Shown: positions 9,519 through 18,420, numbered from the stretch's first letter. The stretch: 64,000 nucleotides of DNA from Rhizobiales bacterium UBA3584 (GCA_002375765.1 DFMV01000040.1:45967-109966); one strand, 5' to 3'. The notes: a model not told the origin generated them from the sequence alone. Translations and numbers: made by a program.

Positions 9519-10279
9519 TGGACATCGCGGGAAAAACAGCAATTGTCACCGGCGGCGCCTCGGGGCTCGGCGCGGCGACGGCCAAGGCTCTGGCTGCGGC
9601 GGGCGCGAAAGTCGCCATATTCGACCGCGATGCGGAGAAGGGTGCCATCATCGCCACCGAGATCGGCGGGCGGTTTTTCTCCTGCGACGTTGCGGATGCA
9701 GCAAGCGCTGGGGCCGCGATTGCCGACGCGATCGCCGCGCTCGGTACGCCGTCGGTTCTGGTCAATTGCGCGGGCATCGGCACGGCGTCCCGGATTGTCG
9801 GCCGCGACGGTCCGATGCCGCTCGATGCGTTCGAGCGGGTGATCCGGGTCAATCTTGTGGGCAGTTTCAACATGATGCGGCTGGCAGCCGATGCCATGCA
9901 GGAGCTAGAGCCCGATGCAAATGGCCAGCGCGGCGTCGTGATCTCCACGGCCTCGGTCGCTGCCTTTGAAGGGCAGATCGGGCAGGCGGCTTATGCGGCG
10001 TCGAAGGGTGGCATCGTTTCCTTGACGCTGCCGGCGGCGCGTGAGTTCGCCCGGTTCGGGGTGCGTGTTCTGGCTGTCGCGCCGGGGCTGTTCCTCACGC
10101 CTCTGCTGGAAGAATTGCCCGCCGAGGCGTTGGATGCGCTGGGGCAATCCATTCCCAATCCGGCTCGACTGGGCAAGCCTGAGGAATTCGCCGATCTGGT
10201 TCTGGCAATGGTAGGCAATGACTATTTGAACGGCGAAGTCGTGCGGCTGGACGGTGCGCTGCGCATGGCGCCGAAATAG
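9518..10279 (+). CDS. Short-chain 3-hydroxyacyl-CoA dehydrogenase, HSD10-like
   Basis: Classical SDR of 253 residues with the cofactor motif TGGASGLG (residues 11-18), NCAGIG, the catalytic Ser in STASVA, Tyr159 and Lys163 (YAASK). The stretch MPLDAFERVIRVNLVGSFN is typical of type II 3-hydroxyacyl-CoA dehydrogenases (HSD10-like). Its place between a thiolase and a crotonase supports oxidation of 3-hydroxyacyl-CoA to 3-ketoacyl-CoA with NAD+. The start overlaps the thiolase stop by one base. Confidence 0.9.
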   Translation: MDIAGKTAIVTGGASGLGAATAKALAAAGAKVAIFDRDAEKGAIIATEIGGRFFSCDVADAASAGAAIADAIAALGTPSVLVNCAGIGTASRIVGRDGPMPLDAFERVIRVNLVGSFNMMRLAADAMQELEPDANGQRGVVISTASVAAFEGQIGQAAYAASKGGIVSLTLPAAREFARFGVRVLAVAPGLFLTPLLEELPAEALDALGQSIPNPARLGKPEEFADLVLAMVGNDYLNGEVVRLDGALRMAPK

Positions 10280-10288
10280 GACAGGTCC

Positions 10289-10705
10289 ATGTTTTCCAAC
10301 ATCACACGCATCGAAATCCAGTTCGGCGATTGCGACCCGGCAGGCATCGTCTACTACCCCAATTATTTCCGCTTCTTCGACAATGCGACGGCGGCCCTGC
10401 TGTCGGCCGCTTTCAAGATGCACAAGCGTCACTGGATCGCCAAGTACGGTATTGCGGGCATTCCGATGGTCGATACGGGCGCGAAATTTTCCAGGCCTTC
10501 CCGCTTCGGAGATGTAGTCGAGATTCGCTCGGAAATAACGGCGCTGGGGCGTTCGAGCTTCGGCGTGCGCCATCTCCTCTACAATGAAGGCGAGATCGCC
10601 ATCGAAGCGCATGAAAAACGCGTCTGGGTCGGCCGCGACCCTGACGATAGCGAAAAGATCGTATCGCTGCCGATACCCGATGATGTACGCGCGGTGCTCG
10701 GCTAA
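10289..10705 (+). CDS. 4-hydroxybenzoyl-CoA thioesterase-family hotdog thioesterase
   Basis: Hotdog-fold acyl-CoA thioesterase of 138 residues. The N-terminal signature FGDCDPAGIVYYPNYF contains Asp16, which aligns with the catalytic Asp17 of the Pseudomonas 4-hydroxybenzoyl-CoA thioesterase. Within this operon it would release a free hydroxybenzoate-type acid after the thiolase step (inference). It lies 9 bases after the dehydrogenase gene and 50 bases before the crotonase gene. Confidence 0.88.
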   Translation: MFSNITRIEIQFGDCDPAGIVYYPNYFRFFDNATAALLSAAFKMHKRHWIAKYGIAGIPMVDTGAKFSRPSRFGDVVEIRSEITALGRSSFGVRHLLYNEGEIAIEAHEKRVWVGRDPDDSEKIVSLPIPDDVRAVLG

Positions 10706-10755
10706 GCCGGCACAAACAAACACCGATTTGAACACCAGGCCCGAAGGGAAAGATT

Positions 10756-11529
10756 ATGGCTCAGGACACGGATGTGCTCTCGATTGACCGCAAGGGCACC
10801 ATTGTCCACCTGACGCTCAATCGCCCCGAAAAGCGTAACGCGCTCAACGATGCGACGATCGCCGCGCTCGATGCGTTCTTTTCGAACGTTCCCGATGCGG
10901 CGCGCGCCATCGTTATCGGTGGGGCGGGGGGGCATTTCTCCTCGGGCCTCGATCTTTCCGAACAGGTGCGTCGTGAGCCGCTCGAGGTCATGGCCCATTC
11001 GCGCAACTGGCATCGGGTCATGGAGAGTATCCAATACGCTCGCGTGCCGGTGGTTGCCGCCCTGAATGGCGCGGTGATGGGCGGTGGTCTCGAACTGGCT
11101 GCGGCCTGTCATGTCCGGGTTGCCGAGGAAAACGTACAGTTCCGCATGCCCGAAGGTATGCGCGGAATTTTCGTTGGCGGCGGTGGCTCGGTGCGGATCG
11201 CAAAGCTCATCGGGGATGATCGTCTGATGGAAATGATGCTGACCGGACGCATCTATTCGAGCGCGGAGGGTGAGCGGATCGGTCTCGCCCATTACGCCCT
11301 TTCCGAGGGTAGTGCCATCGACAAAGCGTTCGAGTTGGCCGAGCGGATCGCCGAAAATTCTCCCACGATCAACCAATTCATCATCCACGCCATGTCCCGC
11401 ATTTCCACCATGCCGCCCGAGGCAGGGCTTTATGCGGAGAGTCTTGCTGCGGCGCTGAGCCAGACGGGGCCGGACGCTGAAGAAGGCCTCAACGCGTTTC
11501 TTCAGAAGCGCAAGCCGGTGTTCCGATAG
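10756..11529 (+). CDS. Enoyl-CoA hydratase (crotonase family)
   Basis: Crotonase-fold protein of 257 residues. Both catalytic glutamates of true enoyl-CoA hydratases are conserved with the usual 20-residue spacing: Glu113 in GGGLELAA and Glu133 in MPEGMRG. The oxyanion-hole region is GGHFSSGLDL. It is therefore expected to hydrate the 2-enoyl-CoA made by the upstream ligase. Whether it also cleaves retro-aldol style like the Ech of ferulate degradation cannot be read from the sequence, but the accompanying dehydrogenase and thiolase favour hydration. Confidence 0.9.
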   Translation: MAQDTDVLSIDRKGTIVHLTLNRPEKRNALNDATIAALDAFFSNVPDAARAIVIGGAGGHFSSGLDLSEQVRREPLEVMAHSRNWHRVMESIQYARVPVVAALNGAVMGGGLELAAACHVRVAEENVQFRMPEGMRGIFVGGGGSVRIAKLIGDDRLMEMMLTGRIYSSAEGERIGLAHYALSEGSAIDKAFELAERIAENSPTINQFIIHAMSRISTMPPEAGLYAESLAAALSQTGPDAEEGLNAFLQKRKPVFR

Positions 11530-11570
11530 GGGAGCCGAGATGCTGGCCGGAATAAAATGACTGCTTTCCC

Positions 11571-11602
11571 TTGAATTTAAGATGCAGTCAAAATATATCT
11601 TA
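11571..11602 (+). promoter_or_regulatory. padR-type gene promoter with overlapping inverted repeat
   Basis: TTGAAT at 11571-11576 and TATATC at 11594-11599 are separated by exactly 17 bases. The inverted repeat TAAGAT-N13-ATCTTA (11578-11583, 11597-11602) straddles the -10. PadR-family regulators are commonly autorepressed, so this is a plausible own operator (inference). Confidence 0.5.
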
Positions 11603-11627
11603 CTCCTAACTGAACAGGAGTTTGAAA

Positions 11628-12164
11628 ATGCGTGAGCATGATTTTGGCAGACGTGGTTCCTTTGGCCGTGGCGGGCCTTCCCCCGAGCGCCTGCGTGGGC
11701 GCCGTGGCCGGGTATTTGATTCCGCCGAACTGCAGTTGGTGGTGCTTGATCTCATCACGGACCAACCCCGGCACGGCTATGAGTTGATCCGTGAGATCGA
11801 GGCGCTGTCGGGCGGGCTCTATGCCCCCAGCCCCGGCATGATCTATCCAACGCTGTCTCTGCTGCTCGAAATGGGCCTCGTGGAGGAAGTCAGCACCGAT
11901 GGAGCCCGCAAGAGCTTTGCGATCACCGAAGCGGGCAAGGCCCATCTGGCTGAAAACGAAAAGCCGCTTGCCGCCGCGCGTTCTCGGCTGGCGGCGTTGG
12001 CCGAAGCCAAGGATCGTGCCGATCCGGCGCCGCTGCGGCGCGCCATGGGCAATTTGCGCGAAGTGCTGATCATTGCATCGCGCAAGCCAGGGTTTGACGA
12101 GAAGAAGATTCTCGAGAGTGCCCGATTGATCGACGAGTTGGCAGGAACGATCGAGCGCCTGTAG
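11628..12164 (+). CDS. PadR-family transcriptional regulator
   Basis: Winged-helix regulator of 178 residues. After a short Arg/Gly-rich N-terminus comes the PadR HTH (LQLVVLDLI, HGYELIREIE, YPTLSLLLEMGLVEE) and a C-terminal helical dimerisation region. AGGAG at 11616-11620 sits 7 bases before the ATG. It lies about 100 bases after the aromatic-acid operon with its own promoter. PadR proteins often respond to phenolic acids, so control of the upstream operon is likely but not shown. The operon operator at 6373-6391 and the inverted repeat before this gene are not the same sequence. Confidence 0.9.
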   Translation: MREHDFGRRGSFGRGGPSPERLRGRRGRVFDSAELQLVVLDLITDQPRHGYELIREIEALSGGLYAPSPGMIYPTLSLLLEMGLVEEVSTDGARKSFAITEAGKAHLAENEKPLAAARSRLAALAEAKDRADPAPLRRAMGNLREVLIIASRKPGFDEKKILESARLIDELAGTIERL

Positions 12165-12214
12165 GGGCTTGAGTTCGGGAGCACTGTGGGGCACACCCAT
12201 TATGTCTGTGATCG

Positions 12215-13498
12215 ATGGGTGCTCCAATGACAATTACCGATCCGCGCGGCTTTCTGAGCGAATTGTTCGATTGTGCGGTTCGGGCTGCCGATCCAGGCGA
12301 TGCGATAGCGGCGCATTTGCCCGAACGGCCGCGCGGCCGCACCATCGTCATCGGGGCCGGCAAGGCCGCCAGTGCCATGGCTGCCGCTTTAGAGGCGCTA
12401 TGGGACGGCCCGCTTGAGGGCATCGTCATTGACCGGCACGGAGAGATCACCCCCACCCGACAGATCAAGGTTTTGCAGGCCGCCCATCCCGTGCCCGACA
12501 GCGCCGGTCTCGCCGGGGCGAGAGCCCTGCTCGACAGAGTACAGGGATTGACGGCTGACGATCTTGTCATTGCGCTGATTTCGGGGGGGGGGTCGTCGCT
12601 GTTGCCGATGCCGGGTGGCGATCTGACGCTGGACGACGAAATTGCCGTCAACCGGGCCCTTCTCGAGTCCGGCGCGCCCGTCGGGGCGATGAATGTGGTG
12701 AGAAAGCACATCTCGGGGATCAAGGGCGGGCGGCTGGCCAGGGCCGCGGCGCCGGCCCGGGTCGTTTCGCTGATCATTTCGGATGTGGCCGGGGATGATC
12801 CCGCCGAAATCGCTTCCGGCCCAACCGTGCCGAGCAGATCCACTGCCGGCGATGCGCTTGATATTGTTACACAATATCGCCTGAAGGTGCCTGGTGCGGT
12901 TTTGGCGCATTTGCGCTCGTCTGCCGCCGTGGCGCCATCGCCCGACGATCCCGACTTTGCCCGCAATAGTGTTTCGGTGATCGCTTCGGCGCGTACCTCG
13001 CTTGAAGCGGCGGCGCGCCATGCGCGGGAAAGCGGTGTTCCGGCGGTGATTTTGTCCGACGCCATCGAGGGTGAAGCGCGCGATATCGGGGGAATGCACG
13101 GGCTGATGGCGCGGGAAATATCGGCGTTTGATCAACCGTTTACGCGGCCCGTGGTGATGCTTTCGGGAGGTGAGACAACGGTTACCCTGGCCGGCGGGGC
13201 TTTCGGAAGAGGCGGACGAAATACTGAATTTCTTCTTGCATTTGCCAAGGCAATTCAAGGGGTTGAAGGGATTGATGCGCTGGCTGCGGATACCGACGGC
13301 ATCGACGGATCGGAAAACAACGCCGGGGCGTTCGCGGATGGGGGAACATTTGCGCGCATGCGGGCCGCGGGACTTGATCCCAACAGGGTGCTGGCGGGGC
13401 ATGATGCCTGGAGCGGGTTTTCGGCTATCGGCGATTTGTTCGTGACCGGGCCGACCGGAACAAATGTCAATGATTTCAGGGCGATACTGGTTCGCTAG
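12215..13498 (+). CDS. Glycerate 2-kinase (type-2, DUF4147/MOFRL family)
   Basis: Phosphorylates D-glycerate to 2-phosphoglycerate; 427 residues. The N-terminal DUF4147 domain carries IGAGKAASAMA, ISGGGSSLLPMP and VRKHISGIKGGRLA. The C-terminal MOFRL domain carries LSGGETTVTL and GGRNTEFLLAF followed by DTDGIDG. A second ATG at 12227 is an alternative start; neither has a strong ribosome-binding site. It stands alone, 50 bases after padR, and its 3' end overlaps the convergent LuxR gene by 23 bases. Confidence 0.9.
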   Translation: MGAPMTITDPRGFLSELFDCAVRAADPGDAIAAHLPERPRGRTIVIGAGKAASAMAAALEALWDGPLEGIVIDRHGEITPTRQIKVLQAAHPVPDSAGLAGARALLDRVQGLTADDLVIALISGGGSSLLPMPGGDLTLDDEIAVNRALLESGAPVGAMNVVRKHISGIKGGRLARAAAPARVVSLIISDVAGDDPAEIASGPTVPSRSTAGDALDIVTQYRLKVPGAVLAHLRSSAAVAPSPDDPDFARNSVSVIASARTSLEAAARHARESGVPAVILSDAIEGEARDIGGMHGLMAREISAFDQPFTRPVVMLSGGETTVTLAGGAFGRGGRNTEFLLAFAKAIQGVEGIDALAADTDGIDGSENNAGAFADGGTFARMRAAGLDPNRVLAGHDAWSGFSAIGDLFVTGPTGTNVNDFRAILVR

Positions 13499-14099
13499 AG
13501 CCTGTTTGTCGTGCAGTCGAACCGGAAAAGTCTTCAACTTTTCCTGACTGCACTCCAGCGACGAACCAGCCAACGAGTTCGGCGGTATTCTTGAGACCCA
13601 GCTGGCGTGTCATGCGGTAGCGGTGGGTCTCGACGCTGCGCGGCGAAAGCCCCAGTTCCTGGGCGATTTCGGCATTTGTCTTGCCCTGCGCGACGAGGGT
13701 GAGGACCTGGTTCTGGCGTGGTGTGAGGGCTTGCCGGTGGACATCGACCGGGCGTGGAAGGGGATCGAAACAATAGACGGCGCGGGCGAAAGGATCGTTT
13801 AAAATCATGGACTTACCGCGTGCCCGGCACCAGAAGCGGGTGCCGTCGCGGTGGGCCATGATGCGCTCGTCGGTATAGGTGCGGCCGCCCGAAAAATTGG
13901 TGCGCCAGAGATCGCCCACCATCACGAAATCGGCGACGCCGGGATAGAGAACCTTGAAGCTCCGGTCGGCCAGTTCCTCGGGTAAATACCCGAAAAGACT
14001 GGCAAAAGCGGAATTGACCTGCCGGATGATCCGATGGGTCGCATAGACCATGGGAACGGGGAGGTCGTCGAGGGTGAAGTGCAGGCCGGTGTGATCCAT
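13476..14099 (-). CDS. PAS-LuxR transcriptional regulator
   Basis: Regulator of 207 residues: an N-terminal PAS domain (about 10-120; LFGYLPEELADRSF, AHRDGTRFWCRARG) and a C-terminal LuxR-type HTH (about 140-200; LTPRQNQVLTLVAQGKTN, EIAQELGLSPRSVETHR). There is no receiver domain, so sensing would be by the PAS domain. The ATG at 14099 is chosen because the frame upstream of it runs antisense into the next gene and has no family features. It is divergent from phaA and aacS with two palindromes in between, so it most likely controls acetoacetate/PHB metabolism (inference). Confidence 0.88.
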   Translation of the reverse strand: MDHTGLHFTLDDLPVPMVYATHRIIRQVNSAFASLFGYLPEELADRSFKVLYPGVADFVMVGDLWRTNFSGGRTYTDERIMAHRDGTRFWCRARGKSMILNDPFARAVYCFDPLPRPVDVHRQALTPRQNQVLTLVAQGKTNAEIAQELGLSPRSVETHRYRMTRQLGLKNTAELVGWFVAGVQSGKVEDFSGSTARQTGSSEPVSP

Positions 14100-14143
14100 G
14101 ACGTATAAATACGTCTTTGGACGCCCAATGTACACCCGGTACA
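14100..14143. promoter_or_regulatory. Divergent operator region between PAS-LuxR gene and phaA
   Basis: Two clean inverted repeats lie in the 76-base divergent gap. GACGTAT-AA-ATACGTC (14100-14115) is a perfect 16-base palindrome touching the LuxR start codon. TGTAC-N5-GTACA (14129-14143) lies nearer phaA. The first is placed to act on the regulator's own gene, the second on phaA. Confidence 0.6.
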
Positions 14144-14175
14144 CTGACCCCCTACGCCCAATGGAGGAGACCGTC

Positions 14176-15351
14176 ATGGCGCCCCAAGTCCACATCACCG
14201 CCGCGCGGCGCACGCCCATCGGATCGCTCAATGGAAGCCTGTCGGCGCTTGCCGCCCACGAGTTGGGAGCGGCAGCGGCCAAGGCGGCAATCGCCGATGC
14301 CGGGATCGCGCCCGAGCACATCGAGGAGGCGATCATGGGGCAGGTGCTGACGGCAGCGGCGGGGATGAACCCGGCGCGCCAGATGGCACGGCTGGCCGGA
14401 ATGGCTGATGCCACAACGGCGTTCGTTGTCAATCAGGTGTGCGGATCGGGCCTGCGTGCCGTGGCGCTGGGCGCCCAGCAGATCGGAATGGGCGATGCGA
14501 ATGTGGTGCTGGCCGGCGGGCAGGAATCGATGAGCCGGGCCCCCCACGCCGCTTATCTGCGCTCGGGGACCAAGCTGGGCGATGTCAGTTTCATCGACAC
14601 CGTGATGAGCGACGGGCTGACCGATGCTTTCGGGAAAATGGCCATGGGGGTGACGGCGGAAAATGTGGTGCGCCAATGCGGGCTGACCCGCGAGCAGCAG
14701 GACCAGTTTGCGCTGCGGTCGCAGCAACGCGCCTCGGCGGCGCAAAGGGACGGGAAATTTGCCGGTGAAATCGTGCCCGTCACCATAGCAGGGCGCAAGG
14801 GTGAGACGGTTGTCGATCAGGACGAGTTCATCCGGCACGATGCAAGTCTTGAAAGCATGGAAAAGCTGCGCCCGGCCTTTGAAAAGGACGGAACAGTAAC
14901 GGCGGCAAATTCCTCGGGGATAAATGACGGCGCTGCAGCTCTTGTCCTGATGTCGGACGCGGCGCTCAGGGATCATGGTGCGACATCGCTGGCGCGGATC
15001 GTGAGCTGGGCGACGGCGGGTCTTGATCCCAATGTCATGGGCCTGGGGCCGATTCCCGCTTCGCGCAAGGCGCTGGAGAAGGCAGGATGGAGCGTTGGCG
15101 ATGTCGATCTGTGGGAAGCCAATGAGGCGTTCGCCGCGCAGAGCCTTGCAGTGGTCGGCGAACTCGAGGTCGATCCCGAAAGGGTCAACGTCAATGGTGG
15201 CGCTATCGCGCTGGGTCATCCCATCGGCGCTTCGGGTGCGCGGGTTCTGGTGACGCTGGTCCATGAGATGGCGCGGCGGGACGTAAAGCGGGGCGTTGCA
15301 ACGCTGTGCATCGGCGGTGGCATGGGTATTGCGATGTGCGTGGAGCGGTGA
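14176..15351 (+). CDS. phaA: Acetyl-CoA acetyltransferase (beta-ketothiolase)
   Basis: Condenses two acetyl-CoA to acetoacetyl-CoA, or the reverse; 391 residues. The catalytic residues fall at Cys89 (VCGSGLRA), His348 (LGHPIGASG) and Cys378 (LCIGGGMG), the same numbering as the Zoogloea PHB thiolase. GGAGGAG at 14163-14169 fixes the ATG at 14176. It is followed after a repeat-bearing gap by acetoacetyl-CoA synthetase, so the pair can turn acetoacetate from PHB or ketone bodies into acetyl-CoA. Confidence 0.95.
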   Translation: MAPQVHITAARRTPIGSLNGSLSALAAHELGAAAAKAAIADAGIAPEHIEEAIMGQVLTAAAGMNPARQMARLAGMADATTAFVVNQVCGSGLRAVALGAQQIGMGDANVVLAGGQESMSRAPHAAYLRSGTKLGDVSFIDTVMSDGLTDAFGKMAMGVTAENVVRQCGLTREQQDQFALRSQQRASAAQRDGKFAGEIVPVTIAGRKGETVVDQDEFIRHDASLESMEKLRPAFEKDGTVTAANSSGINDGAAALVLMSDAALRDHGATSLARIVSWATAGLDPNVMGLGPIPASRKALEKAGWSVGDVDLWEANEAFAAQSLAVVGELEVDPERVNVNGGAIALGHPIGASGARVLVTLVHEMARRDVKRGVATLCIGGGMGIAMCVER

Positions 15352-15400
15352 GGTGCCGTATGTCGGAGCGCCGCGGAAGGGATTTTCGGCGCTTCAGGTA

Positions 15401-15430
15401 CTGGGGCCCGGGTCTTCGCCCGGGATGACA
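15401..15430. repeat. Palindromic intergenic repeat, phaA-aacS gap
   Basis: CTGGGG..CCCGGG-TCTTCG-CCCGGG..ATGACA. It belongs to the dispersed family with CTGGA at one end and TGACA at the other. It could form an mRNA hairpin between the two genes. The identical core recurs at 18421-18450. Confidence 0.75.
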
Positions 15431-15503
15431 ATAGAGGGTGGGCCGGCGTTTGGGGATCAGTTCGAGGGCAAGGGCATTTGTCTTGGCCCTGCCCATTAAC
15501 CGT

Positions 15504-15535
15504 CGTCACCCCGGCCACCGAGCCGGGGTCCAGCA
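15504..15535. repeat. Palindromic intergenic repeat, inverted orientation
   Basis: Same family in reverse orientation: GTCAC, stem CCCCGGC (15509-15515) and GCCGGGG (15522-15528), then TCCAG. Together with 15401-15430 it fills most of the 252-base phaA-aacS gap, in which no further gene is visible. Confidence 0.75.
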
Positions 15536-15603
15536 CACCCGGTGCCTGAGGTGTCAGCACAGTTTTGGCTTTGGTTGCCGGAATGGCGTGAGGGAGGGAA
15601 ACA

Positions 15604-17565
15604 ATGTCTGGATCCAATGACGCAGGGATCGGCGATATCGTCTGGGAGGCCGATGCGGCCCGGAAAGAAGGCTCGGCCTTGTGGCGGTTTGCCGAGGCAA
15701 CGCGCCATTGCCATGGGGCCGATCCGTCCGATTATGGGGCGCTGCTGGACTGGTCGATCCGCGAGCCGAACGCGTTTCATGATGCGTTGTGGGATTTTCT
15801 GGGCGTTGTGGGGAGCAAGGGTGAGACCGCATTTGTGGCGGGCGAAACCATAAGGGACGCGAAATTTTATCCCGGCGCGCGGCTCAACTATGCCGAGAAC
15901 CTTCTGACCCGGCGCGACGATGGGGTGGCGATCATCGCCCATCGCGATGACGGCACGCGACGCGAGATGAGTTGGGGTGGGCTTTATGATCGGGTGTCGC
16001 AGGTCGAACAGGCGTTACGAGCCGAAGGCGTGGCCGAAGGCGACCGGGTGGGAGCGATCGTTACCCACGATATCGAGGCGATCGTCTTCTATCTGGCGAC
16101 GTCCGCCATCGGAGCGATCTGGTCGTCGTGCTCGCCCGATTTCGGCCCTGCCGGGGCCAGCGACAGGCTGGGGCAGATCGACCCCAAGGTGCTGGTCGCG
16201 GTGCCCGGCTATGGATATGCAGGCAAGGCCATCGACGTTTCGGCCACGATCCGGACGGTTGCCGAGGCAACCAAGCTCAAAAAGATCGTGCTTTTAGGGG
16301 CGGTGCCGGAAAGCCTTGTTGATCTCGATTGCGTGGCGCTGGACGATTGGATCGAACCGTTTGTGCCGCAAGAGATCGCCTTCAACCGCATGGAGTTTTC
16401 CGCGCCGCTGGTCATTCTTTATTCCTCGGGCACGACGGGCAAACCCAAGTGCATCGTCCATTCGGGCGCCGGGCTTTTAATCCAGCACAAAAAAGAGCAG
16501 ATGCTCCATTGCGACATCAGCGAAGGCGAGCGGTTCTTCTATTTCACCACCTGCGGATGGATGATGTGGAACTGGCAGGTGTCCGGGCTGGCGCTGGGGG
16601 CGACGCTTGTCACCTATGACGGCAACCCGTTCCATCCCGAGCCGGGACGGCTTATCGACCTGATCGACGAGGACGGGATCGCCATTTTCGGCACCAGCGC
16701 CAAATATATCGACGCCTGCGCCAAGGCAGGACTAAAACCGAAAGACACGCATCGGCTTTCGCAATTGCGGCTGATCCTTTCGACGGGATCGCCGCTGATC
16801 GCGCCGAGTTTCGATTACATTTATGCCGACTGGAAACCGGATTTGCATCTGGCTTCAATTTCGGGCGGGACCGACATCTGCGCGTGCTTTATCGGCAGCA
16901 ACCCGCTGTTGCCGGTGCGGCGCGGCGAATTGCAGTGCGCGCTGTTGGGCATGGATCTCGATACGCTCGACGATGTGGGACGGCCGGTCTCAGGCGTGCC
17001 AGGGGAATTTGTGTGCCGCAACGCGCATGTTTCGATGCCCGTCTCGTTCTGGGGCGACGCTGACGGATCGCGCTACACCGAAGCTTATTTCGCGCGCTTT
17101 CCCGGCATCTGGGCGCATGGAGATTTCGTGGAGAAGCGGCCTTCTGGCGGGTTCATCATTCACGGACGATCCGACACCACGCTCAATCCGGGCGGCGTGC
17201 GGATCGGCACGGCGGAGATTTACCGGCAGGTGGAAACCATTGCCGCGATCGAGGAAGCGATTGCCGTGGGCCAGGATTTCGACGGGGATCAGCGGGTGAT
17301 CCTGTTCGTCAAATTGCGGGAGGGGCAGGTGCTCGATGCGGCACTGGAAAAGGAGATCCGGACGCGCATCCGGTCAGGCGCCAGCCCGCGGCACGTGCCG
17401 GCAAAGATTATTGCCGTCACCGCGATCCCCCGGACACGCTCGGGCAAGATTTCCGAGACCGCCGTACGCGACGTGATCCATGGGCGGGTGGTCAAGAACA
17501 CCACGGCGCTGGCCAACCCCGAGGCGCTGGAGCAGTACAGGGACATCGCGGCGCTGCGCGAGTAG
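15604..17565 (+). CDS. aacS: Acetoacetyl-CoA synthetase (acetoacetate-CoA ligase)
   Basis: Activates acetoacetate with ATP and CoA; 653 residues, the normal length. An N-terminal ACS-type domain precedes the ANL motifs [29 protein letters not shown] and [12 protein letters not shown]. The C-terminal domain carries [22 protein letters not shown] and RTRSGKISE with the catalytic lysine. It works with PhaA upstream and is probably controlled by the divergent PAS-LuxR protein. The stop codon is followed directly by a 72-base repeat. Confidence 0.95.
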   Translation: MSGSNDAGIGDIVWEADAARKEGSALWRFAEATRHCHGADPSDYGALLDWSIREPNAFHDALWDFLGVVGSKGETAFVAGETIRDAKFYPGARLNYAENLLTRRDDGVAIIAHRDDGTRREMSWGGLYDRVSQVEQALRAEGVAEGDRVGAIVTHDIEAIVFYLATSAIGAIWSSCSPDFGPAGASDRLGQIDPKVLVAVPGYGYAGKAIDVSATIRTVAEATKLKKIVLLGAVPESLVDLDCVALDDWIEPFVPQEIAFNRMEFSAPLVILYSSGTTGKPKCIVHSGAGLLIQHKKEQMLHCDISEGERFFYFTTCGWMMWNWQVSGLALGATLVTYDGNPFHPEPGRLIDLIDEDGIAIFGTSAKYIDACAKAGLKPKDTHRLSQLRLILSTGSPLIAPSFDYIYADWKPDLHLASISGGTDICACFIGSNPLLPVRRGELQCALLGMDLDTLDDVGRPVSGVPGEFVCRNAHVSMPVSFWGDADGSRYTEAYFARFPGIWAHGDFVEKRPSGGFIIHGRSDTTLNPGGVRIGTAEIYRQVETIAAIEEAIAVGQDFDGDQRVILFVKLREGQVLDAALEKEIRTRIRSGASPRHVPAKIIAVTAIPRTRSGKISETAVRDVIHGRVVKNTTALANPEALEQYRDIAALRE

Positions 17566-17637
17566 CTGCCGGTTTTTGGCGACGAGAGGCCTTTAGATGG
17601 ACCCCGGGAATAAATCCCGGGGTGACAGGGGGAGGGG
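17566..17637 (+). repeat. 72-bp extended palindromic repeat, copy A
   Basis: Begins at the base after the aacS stop. It contains GCCTTTAGATGGA, a CCCCGGGA..TCCCGGGG hairpin, TGACAG and a G-rich tail. It is identical over all 72 bases to copy C at 18255-18326 on the other side of the GIY-YIG gene. Confidence 0.9.
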
Positions 17638-17746
17638 TGGCATGGGCGTTCTTGCATCCGCCGCCTTGTCATTCCGGAAGTTAGTGGCGGTAGGAGCGAC
17701 TTCTGCGGCTGTGCGCTGATAAAACGGTTCAAACCTGTGGGAGTAG

Positions 17747-17818
17747 CTGCCGGTTTTTGAGGCGGACAGGCCTTTAGATGGACCCCGGGAACAAGTCCCG
17801 GGGTGACAGGGGGAGGGG
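17747..17818 (+). repeat. 72-bp extended palindromic repeat, copy B
   Basis: Same length and layout as copies A and C, differing at a few positions (GAGGCGGAC in place of GGCGACGAG; AACAAG in place of AATAAA). The preceding GAGTAG also matches the bases before copy A. Confidence 0.88.
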
Positions 17819-17844
17819 AGGGAGGTGCGTGTCAAAACCAATAT

Positions 17845-17875
17845 TGTCATTCCGGGAACAGTTCCGGGAATCCAG
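17845..17875 (-). repeat. Palindromic repeat, inverted orientation
   Basis: TGTCATTCCGGGAAC-AGTTCCGGGAATCCAG: the same end signature (TGTCA, TCCAG) in reverse. A degenerate half copy, TGTCATTCCGGAA, lies at 17667-17679. Confidence 0.8.
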
Positions 17876-17910
17876 CTAGCGGCGGCGCCGTGAAATCGGG
17901 CAGTTGTGGA

Positions 17911-18195
17911 TCAGATCAGCCGTTCGTAGAGATCGTCCCAATCGGGATTGTCCTTTTCGATCTGTTTGATCTTCCAGGTGCGCGGCCATTCCTTGAGCGT
18001 TTTTTCCCGCTGGATGGCGATTGTCACATCCTCGTGGATCTCGGCATAGACCAGGCGGTGAACCTTGTAGAGACGGGTAAACTTTCCGCCTTTTCCCTGC
18101 CGATGTTCCCATACCCGACGCGCGATGTCGTTGGTGACCCCGATATAGAGGGTGCCGTTGCGCCGATTGCACAGGATGTAGGTGTAATAGGGCAT
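17911..18195 (-). CDS. Small GIY-YIG nuclease-domain protein
   Basis: 94-residue stand-alone GIY-YIG domain. The motif reads YYTYIL then LYIGVTND, with the family Arg in ARRVWEH and the metal-binding Glu region YAEIHEDVTIAIQREK near residues 50-65. Such minimal proteins (URI/YhbQ-like family) are widespread and their role is poorly known. It sits alone, with three near-identical 72-base repeats and several shorter palindromic repeats within 400 bases on either side. That arrangement could reflect a link between the nuclease and the repeats, or simply a permissive gap. The ribosome-binding site is weak. Confidence 0.9.
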   Translation of the reverse strand: MPYYTYILCNRRNGTLYIGVTNDIARRVWEHRQGKGGKFTRLYKVHRLVYAEIHEDVTIAIQREKTLKEWPRTWKIKQIEKDNPDWDDLYERLI

Positions 18196-18254
18196 TGGAG
18201 GAAATTGTCCACGCAGGGCGGGCTTGGCAAGTGTTTTGACTCCCCAGCGATCAA

Positions 18255-18326
18255 CTGCCGGTTTTTGGCGACGAGAGGCCTTTAGATGGACCCCGGGAAT
18301 AAATCCCGGGGTGACAGGGGGAGGGG
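18255..18326 (+). repeat. 72-bp extended palindromic repeat, copy C
   Basis: Identical to copy A (17566-17637) over 72 bases and in the same orientation, so A and C form a direct repeat bracketing the GIY-YIG gene with a period of 689 bases. Confidence 0.9.
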
Positions 18327-18350
18327 GTAAGGCATTAATAAAAAACGCTC

Positions 18351-18378
18351 TGTCATCCGGCCCTGAGCCGGGATCCAG
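18351..18378 (-). repeat. Palindromic repeat, inverted orientation
   Basis: TGTCATCCGGC-CCTGA-GCCGGGATCCAG, the short form of the family. Confidence 0.78.
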
Positions 18379-18420
18379 TACACTCAGCGCTCGCGACAGA
18401 ACCGCCGCCTCTGCCGCTTA

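Noticed and set aside
14100..14432. Upstream extension of the PAS-LuxR frame
   Set aside because: Antisense to phaA and covers the divergent promoter; the PAS domain begins after the ATG at 14099.
17566..18326. Composite insertion element bounded by the 72-bp repeats
   Set aside because: No transposase, no target-site duplication visible, and the same core occurs singly elsewhere (45508, 62017).
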